Of a stretch of 11,057 nucleotides of DNA, positions 7,321 to 11,057 are shown piece by piece. The DNA is from Lachnospiraceae bacterium. GTDB taxonomy: Bacteria > Bacillota > Clostridia > Lachnospirales > Lachnospiraceae. The stretch covers positions 4,970-16,026 of the forward strand of contig DNJW01000199.1 in the NCBI GenBank assembly GCA_003488965.1, written 5' to 3'. Below the pieces are notes generated by a model. It did no database searches, was not told the origin of the DNA, and was given only the letters and a program-made list of their open reading frames with translations. A program made the translations under genes and the position numbers. Position 1 is the stretch's first letter, and each line of letters begins with the position of its first letter.

Positions 7321-7917
7321 ATGAGCATGGAAAGAAAAGCAACCGTAGAAAGGAAAACCAAAGAAACCGATATTTGTTTAAGTCTTAGTCTGGACGGGAC
7401 GGGAAATGGCGATATAGATACAGGAATCGGTTTTTTAAACCATATGCTGGAGGGGTTTGCCCGCCATGGATTTTTTGATTTGAAGGTAAAGGTAAAGGGC
7501 GATTTGCATGTGGACGGGCATCATACAACGGAGGATATAGGGATTGTTTTTGGGCAGGCCCTAAAGGAAGCGCTGGGGAGAAAAGAAGGGATAAAACGTT
7601 ACGGTTCCTTTATTCTTCCTATGGATGATGCGTTAGCCTTATGTGCTGTGGATTTATGCGGACGTCCTTATTTTTGCTATGAATGTGCATTTCCTACGGA
7701 GAGAATCGGCGATCTGGATACGGAGCTTATCCGGGAATTTTTCTATGCGGTTTCTTATTCTGCGGGAATGAATCTTCATATAAAGATGCTGTCCGGCGTA
7801 AACAGCCATCATATGGCAGAAGCGATGTTTAAAGCGTTTTCCAAAGCATTGGGCGAAGCGGTGGGTAAAGACGACCGGATTCAGGATGTTCTTAGTACGA
7901 AAGGAATTCTGGCATAG
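7321..7917 (+). CDS. hisB: Imidazoleglycerol-phosphate dehydratase HisB
   Basis: HisB removes water from imidazoleglycerol phosphate to give imidazoleacetol phosphate. It is a manganese-dependent enzyme that assembles into a 24-mer. The 198-residue chain is a monofunctional dehydratase without the phosphatase domain fused in E. coli. The family's two internal halves are clear: GTGNGDIDTGIGFLNHML (26-43, His41), ARHGFFDL (47-54, His49), DGHHTTEDIG (65-74; His67, His68, Glu71), and in the second half SHHMAEAMFKAF (162-173; His163, His164, Glu167). These are the metal-binding histidine and glutamate positions. The start at 7321 is preferred over 7315 because of ribosome-binding-site spacing; 7315 would add only Met-Val. 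With no phosphatase domain, a separate histidinol-phosphate phosphatase must come from elsewhere. Confidence 0.96.
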   Translation: MSMERKATVERKTKETDICLSLSLDGTGNGDIDTGIGFLNHMLEGFARHGFFDLKVKVKGDLHVDGHHTTEDIGIVFGQALKEALGRKEGIKRYGSFILPMDDALALCAVDLCGRPYFCYECAFPTERIGDLDTELIREFFYAVSYSAGMNLHIKMLSGVNSHHMAEAMFKAFSKALGEAVGKDDRIQDVLSTKGILA

Positions 7918-7932
7918 TATATGAGAAATTGC

Positions 7933-7939
7933 AAAGGAG
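7933..7939 (+). promoter_or_regulatory. Ribosome binding site that fixes the hisIE start
   Basis: AAAGGAG ends 8 bases before the ATG at 7948. An in-frame ATG at 7921 lies upstream of this site and has no comparable purine tract close by, so the start at 7948 is preferred. Its product also begins as HisF proteins do, a few residues before the first barrel strand. Confidence 0.7.
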
Positions 7940-7947
7940 AAGGATGT

Positions 7948-9243
7948 ATGGACGGTCAATATAAAAAATTGGTTCCCTGCATTTATTTATATAAAGGAAA
8001 TGCGGTAAAGAGCTTATCCGATATTACGATTATAGATACTAATCCGGTAGGGCTGGCTAAATATTACAGCGATAACCATGGGGATGAGATTCTTGTCTTT
8101 GATATGTCAAAAGGGGATGCAGAGCATGAGGAAGCGCTGGACATTATAAAGGAAATCTGTATTGCAGCAGAAATTCCGGTAATCGGAGCCGGAAATGTAC
8201 ATCGCATGGAGGACATAAAAAAGCTCCTTTATGCAGGATGCAAAAAGGCAGCGCTGAATTATTCCAAACCGGAAAACATTGCCATTACGGAAGAAGTATC
8301 AAAAAAATTCGGCAAAGAAAAAATAGCGGCATGTTATACAAGAATGGAAACCCTGCTGGAATACAAAGAACTGCTGGAAGAATTTGTGGACGAACTGATT
8401 CTGGTGGACGCGGCGGCCCTTCGGGACAGCTTGAATGACTGGGACGGAAAACCTCAGGTTTTGGCTCTCCTTCCTGAAGTTTCCCTTGATAAGCTGATAG
8501 AAATTCTTTCTTCCCCTGCAATATGCGGTATTACAGGCTATGCGATCAATGAGAACGCAAAGGAGCTTTCGGCCATTAAATCTTTATGTCAGGGAAACGG
8601 TATTAAGGTCAATACGTTTGAGGCTTCTTTCCGCTGGGCTGATTTTAAACTGAACTCTGACGGGCAGGTGCCGGTTGTCGTTCAGGATTATAAAACCGGA
8701 GAAGTGCTGATGGTAGCTTATATGAACGAGGAAGCCTTTCTGACCACAGTTCATACGGGAAAAATGACATATTACAGCAGAAGCCGTCAGGAACTTTGGA
8801 TAAAGGGGGAGACCAGCGGACACTATCAATATGTAAAATCACTGACTGCCGACTGCGATATGGATACGATTCTTGCCAAGGTATCCCAGGTCGGCAACGC
8901 CTGCCACACGGGAAGCTATTCCTGCTTTTTTAACGAAATTGTCAAAAAGGAATATGAGGAAACCAATCCTTTAAAGGTGTTTGAATCGGTTATGGGAGTA
9001 ATCGAAGACAGAAAAAAGCATCCTAAGGAAGGTTCTTATACCAATTATCTGTTTGACAAGGGGCTGGATAAGATTTTAAAGAAGCTGGGAGAAGAGGCTA
9101 CAGAAATTGTGATTGCCGCTAAAAATCCTAATCCTAATGAAATCAAATATGAAATTGCCGATTTCCTTTATCATATGATGGTTCTGATGGCAGAACGGGG
9201 TGTCAGCTGGACCGAAATTGTAGAGGAACTGGCGAAAAGATAA
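7948..9243 (+). CDS. hisIE: HisF-like barrel fused to HisIE (phosphoribosyl-AMP cyclohydrolase / phosphoribosyl-ATP diphosphatase)
   Basis: The C-terminal half carries two pathway activities. HisI (about 226-330) opens the adenine ring of [14 protein letters not shown] (284-292), DCDMDT (302-307; Asp302/304/306, Cys303) and ACHTGSYSC (318-326; Cys319, Cys326) supply the Mg and Zn sites. HisE (about 344-431) hydrolyses [26 protein letters not shown] (372-392; Glu382, Glu383, Glu386) and EIADFLYH (402-409; Asp405). Ordinary HisIE proteins are about 200-220 residues; this one has 431. Residues 1-223 resemble the HisF barrel: [14 protein letters not shown] (8-21), [22 protein letters not shown] (32-53), [23 protein letters not shown] (75-97). 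HisF Asp11 is replaced by Tyr13 and Asp130 by Thr131 (or Tyr130), so this part is probably not a working cyclase. The gene follows hisB by 30 bases and ends the cluster. Confidence 0.93.
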   Translation: MDGQYKKLVPCIYLYKGNAVKSLSDITIIDTNPVGLAKYYSDNHGDEILVFDMSKGDAEHEEALDIIKEICIAAEIPVIGAGNVHRMEDIKKLLYAGCKKAALNYSKPENIAITEEVSKKFGKEKIAACYTRMETLLEYKELLEEFVDELILVDAAALRDSLNDWDGKPQVLALLPEVSLDKLIEILSSPAICGITGYAINENAKELSAIKSLCQGNGIKVNTFEASFRWADFKLNSDGQVPVVVQDYKTGEVLMVAYMNEEAFLTTVHTGKMTYYSRSRQELWIKGETSGHYQYVKSLTADCDMDTILAKVSQVGNACHTGSYSCFFNEIVKKEYEETNPLKVFESVMGVIEDRKKHPKEGSYTNYLFDKGLDKILKKLGEEATEIVIAAKNPNPNEIKYEIADFLYHMMVLMAERGVSWTEIVEELAKR

Positions 9244-9305
9244 TAACATAGATTTGCTGTTTTTCTAATATACTTTAAAAAGATTTTTATTAGGAAACGG
9301 TAACT
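9244..9305 (+). promoter_or_regulatory. hisIE-pdaA gap with a weak promoter-like element
   Basis: This AT-rich 62-base gap holds no convincing terminator. TATACTT at 9269-9275 resembles a -10 box, and AACATA at 9245-9250 lies 18 bases before it. That layout loosely resembles a forespore sigma-G promoter (consensus about TGAATA, N17-18, CATACTA). B. subtilis pdaA is under sigma G, which is why I mention it, but the -35 match is only three of six. CTAATA (9265-9270) and TATTAG (9288-9293) form a short inverted repeat around the region, probably by chance in such AT-rich sequence. AGGAA at 9292-9296 is the likely ribosome binding site of the next gene. Confidence 0.2.
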
Positions 9306-10145
9306 GTGAATATTTTAAAAAAGTACAAAAAAACCATTTTTGTCGTATTTCTTTTATGTGCCATGTTTTTTGCCGGAAGGGGCGTGGGTTATTTGACGCG
9401 GGAGTTTTCCCTTTCCGGGGGAAACGGCATAAATTCGGTAGGCTCTTCTCATATTTCCGCTTCGGAAAACTGGGGACTGGGCGGATACGGAGAAGAAACA
9501 AAACCCACCGGAATCGCTTCGGCAGAGGAACTGAAAAAATACGATGCCTATTTTGTAGGGGAGGGCGAAGAAAAAATCATTTATCTTACCTTTGATGCCG
9601 GTTATGAAAACGGAAATACGGAGCCCATATTGGATGCCCTGAAAAAACATAATGCCCCGGCCACTTTTTTTGTGGTAGGCCATTATCTGGAATCAGCGCC
9701 TGAACTGGTAAAACGCATGGTGGAAGAGGGACATTGTGTAGGAAACCATACCTACCATCATCTGGATATGTCGCAGATATCGGATATGGAATCTTTCCGG
9801 AAGGAAATGGAGGATGTGGAAAATCTTTTCCGGCAGATTACCGGAAAAGAACTTGCCAAATATTACCGGCCTCCCCAGGGGAAATATAGTGTCGGGAATC
9901 TTCAGATGGCCAAAGAACTGGGATATCATACCTTTTTCTGGAGCCTTGCCTATGTGGACTGGTATCAGGATAAACAGCCTTCCAAGGAAGAGGCTATGGA
10001 AAAGCTGACGGGACGGATTCATCCCGGCGCAATTGTCCTTTTGCACAGCACATCGAAAACAAATGGTGAAGTACTGGACGAACTGCTGGGAGAATGGGAG
10101 AAAATGGGTTACAGCTTCCGGCCTTTGTCCGAACTGATTAATTAG
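9306..10145 (+). CDS. pdaA: PdaA-like polysaccharide deacetylase (delta-lactam-biosynthetic de-N-acetylase type)
   Basis: This 279-residue secreted or membrane-anchored protein has a hydrophobic segment at about 10-29, a low-complexity Gly/Ser stalk (30-65), and a NodB-type deacetylase domain at about 90-278. Motif 1 is YLTFDAGYENG (93-103) with catalytic-base candidate Asp97. Motif 2 is NHTYHH (147-152) with metal ligands His148 and His152. Motif 3 is RPPQG (188-192), motif 4 is around Asp218-Trp219, and motif 5 is LLHS (245-248, His247). The GYENG extension is typical of PdaA, which deacetylates peptidoglycan muramic acid so that muramic delta-lactam forms in spore cortex. The position after Asp97 is Ala98, where classical NodB enzymes have Asp. 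The start is GTG; the first downstream ATG would cut off half the membrane segment. The symbol is by resemblance; another peptidoglycan deacetylase is possible. Confidence 0.88.
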   Translation: MNILKKYKKTIFVVFLLCAMFFAGRGVGYLTREFSLSGGNGINSVGSSHISASENWGLGGYGEETKPTGIASAEELKKYDAYFVGEGEEKIIYLTFDAGYENGNTEPILDALKKHNAPATFFVVGHYLESAPELVKRMVEEGHCVGNHTYHHLDMSQISDMESFRKEMEDVENLFRQITGKELAKYYRPPQGKYSVGNLQMAKELGYHTFFWSLAYVDWYQDKQPSKEEAMEKLTGRIHPGAIVLLHSTSKTNGEVLDELLGEWEKMGYSFRPLSELIN

Positions 10146-10147
10146 CA

Positions 10148-10194
10148 ATGGTACATAGGCATTCCCCGGCCTTGTCATAAAATCTTCTTTTTTT
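10148..10194 (+). terminator. Possible imperfect Rho-independent terminator after pdaA
   Basis: ATG, ACA and AGGC (between 10148 and 10160) can pair with GCCT, TGT and CAT (10169-10178), giving ten base pairs broken by bulges of two and one bases on the 5' side, around an 8-base loop. A pyrimidine tract with seven consecutive T (10188-10194) begins a few bases after the stem. The gap between stem and T run and the low GC of the outer stem make it weak. Confidence 0.35.
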
Positions 10195-10203
10195 GCATAC
10201 TTT
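10172..10203 (+). promoter_or_regulatory. Candidate promoter upstream of the 139-residue protein (sigma-A or sigma-E reading)
   Basis: Two overlapping readings are possible. As a sigma-A site, TTGTCA (10172-10177) and CATACT (10196-10201) are 18 bases apart, with 5/6 and 4/6 consensus matches. As a mother-cell sigma-E site, GTCATAAA (10174-10181) and CATACTTT (10196-10203) are 14 bases apart, close to the B. subtilis pattern of about GTMATATT, N13-15, CATACANT. Either would start transcription about 25-30 bases before the ATG at 10238. It shares bases with the possible pdaA terminator. Confidence 0.35.
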
Positions 10204-10237
10204 GTTTTAAGTGATGGCTGAAGGACAATAAAACAGG

Positions 10238-10657
10238 ATGGGGAAGATTTCGACCAACCAAAAATTGCAGCTGATACGGACCATAAGAGCAGAAAGTCAG
10301 GATAACAGACTGAAAATGAGAAACCGTGAAAGAATTTTATACGGAATAGAAAGCAAAAGCGGAGAGGAACTGCCGATTTACAGCAAAGATTACTACGAAG
10401 GAGGAAGGGAACTTCGCGCATTGGAAGAAGGAGGCGTTCCCATACAAGGAAATACTTTTTCGTCCTTTAAGCTCCGGCTGATACTGGCTGTTGTACTTTT
10501 TAGCATATTTCTTGTGGCAGATGCCGGGGAAGGAGATATCGCTGGTATTTCTACCGAATATATCAGGGAGGAAATCAACAAAGATTTCGATGCCGGTTTT
10601 GAAGAAGTAGTGTTTGATTTTGAAGATAATTTCCCGTATACTCTATTTAAGGATTAA
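10238..10657 (+). CDS. Unrecognised single-helix membrane protein
   Basis: I do not recognise this 139-residue protein. The N-terminal half is polar and charged (KLQLIRTIRAESQDNRLKMR at 9-28, then NRERILYGIE at 29-38), probably helical and cytoplasmic. One hydrophobic segment spans about 79-94 (LRLILAVVLFSIFLVA) with Lys78 and Arg80 on its N-terminal side. The remaining 45 residues are acidic (DAGEGD, then FEEVVFDFEDN) and would face outside, so the topology is N-in/C-out. There is no signal cleavage site or lipobox. Ribosome binding is weak: AAGGA at 10221-10225 is 12 bases from the ATG. Upstream in-frame starts are blocked by a TAA at 10229. It stands alone between pdaA (92-base gap) and the radical SAM gene (46-base gap). 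Coding is supported by reading length, an appropriate membrane segment and lack of any competing frame. Confidence 0.75.
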   Translation: MGKISTNQKLQLIRTIRAESQDNRLKMRNRERILYGIESKSGEELPIYSKDYYEGGRELRALEEGGVPIQGNTFSSFKLRLILAVVLFSIFLVADAGEGDIAGISTEYIREEINKDFDAGFEEVVFDFEDNFPYTLFKD

Positions 10658-10693
10658 AATCATAATAGGTAATTACGAAACGATATAAAGTAT

Positions 10694-10700
10694 AAGGAGG
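10694..10700 (+). promoter_or_regulatory. Strong ribosome binding site of the radical SAM gene
   Basis: AAGGAGG matches the anti-Shine-Dalgarno sequence almost perfectly, but only three bases separate it from the ATG at 10704, shorter than the usual five to nine. No alternative in-frame ATG upstream was seen. Confidence 0.6.
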
Positions 10701-10703
10701 ATT

Positions 10704-11057
10704 ATGAGCGGACTGGCGTTAAGAGACGAAATACTTTTGCAGGTGGAAAAACCGGCACGTTATATCGGCAATGAGGTAAATGCGGTTATAAAGGATGAAA
10801 ACCAGGTGGATGTGCGGATTGCGATGTGTTTTCCCGATGTTTATGAAATCGGCATGTCCCATCTGGGAATACAGATATTATATGATATGTTCAACAGTTT
10901 TCAGGATGTGTGGTGCGAACGGGTATACTCGCCCTGGAAGGATTTGGACAAAATAATGAGGGAGGAAAACATCCCTCTTTTTGCGTTGGAATCCCAGGAA
11001 CCGGTAAAAGATATGGATTTTCTGGCGATTACCATCCAATATGAAATGTGCTATACC
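10704..11057 (+). CDS. TIGR03960-type B12-binding radical SAM protein, N-terminal 118 residues (3' end outside window)
   Basis: The reading frame runs off the end without a stop. Its translation starts MSGLALRDEILLQVEKPARY and continues through IGNEVNAVIKD, RIAMCFPDVYEIGMSHLGIQ, CERVYSPWKDL, PLFALESQEPV and ITIQYEMCYT. This is the N-terminal, cobalamin-binding-like region of the TIGR03960 family; the radical SAM cysteine motif would lie further downstream and is not visible. The substrate of the family is not established. In many clostridia this gene precedes a DUF2344 protein, ribonuclease E/G and rplU-rpmA, so the same order may follow here (inference). The start at 10704 follows a strong AAGGAGG. 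Confidence 0.9.
   Translation, partial: MSGLALRDEILLQVEKPARYIGNEVNAVIKDENQVDVRIAMCFPDVYEIGMSHLGIQILYDMFNSFQDVWCERVYSPWKDLDKIMREENIPLFALESQEPVKDMDFLAITIQYEMCYT

Noticed and set aside
9265..9293. CTAATA...TATTAG inverted repeat as a terminator after hisIE
   Set aside because: The six pairs are mostly A-T, the loop is 17 bases and no T run follows.
9693..10421. A 242-codon minus-strand frame covering the pdaA 3' part and the following gap
   Set aside because: It overlaps conserved deacetylase motifs on the plus strand, has no recognisable domain, and runs across the gap by chance lack of stops.

Overview
The window looks like ordinary chromosome of a spore-forming, low-GC Gram-positive bacterium, most likely Lachnospiraceae or a close clostridial relative. 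Four things point there: a short-form HisG paired with HisZ, a RecU-type Holliday junction resolvase, a PdaA-type deacetylase of the kind used in spore cortex synthesis, and strong AGGAGG-like ribosome binding sites. This placement is inferred from gene content, not from a database match. All 14 protein-coding genes found, two of them cut by the window edges, lie on the + strand. No rRNA, tRNA, CRISPR array, insertion sequence or phage gene was seen.

Layout. Bases 1-3408 carry tightly spaced genes for RNA, DNA and general functions: the C-terminus of a YgiQ-type radical SAM protein, a short-chain dehydrogenase, an unrecognised two-helix membrane protein, an RluA-family pseudouridine synthase with an S4 domain, and RecU. 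Bases 3427-9243 form a histidine biosynthesis cluster, hisZ-hisG-(SIMPL protein)-hisD-hisB-hisIE. Its genes overlap or lie at most 30 bases apart. It starts only 18 bases after recU, so there is no room for a T-box or attenuator leader of its own. Bases 9306-10145 encode a PdaA-like polysaccharide deacetylase with a GTG start. A 92-base gap follows, holding a possible terminator and promoter, then an unrecognised single-helix membrane protein (10238-10657) and the N-terminus of a TIGR03960-type B12-binding radical SAM protein that runs off the end.

How the genes work together. HisZ and short HisG together form ATP phosphoribosyltransferase (step 1). HisIE does steps 2 and 3, HisB does the IGP dehydratase step, and HisD does the last two oxidations. 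HisA, HisH, HisF, HisC and histidinol-phosphate phosphatase are not in the window and must be encoded elsewhere if the pathway is complete.

The most interesting observation is that the HisIE protein carries about 220 extra N-terminal residues. These align well with the HisF (beta/alpha)8 barrel but lack both HisF catalytic aspartates and one phosphate-binding loop, which suggests a pseudoenzyme barrel fused to HisIE. The second is a membrane-anchored SIMPL/DUF541 protein placed inside the histidine cluster. I found no sign of a wholly new defence or mobile system.
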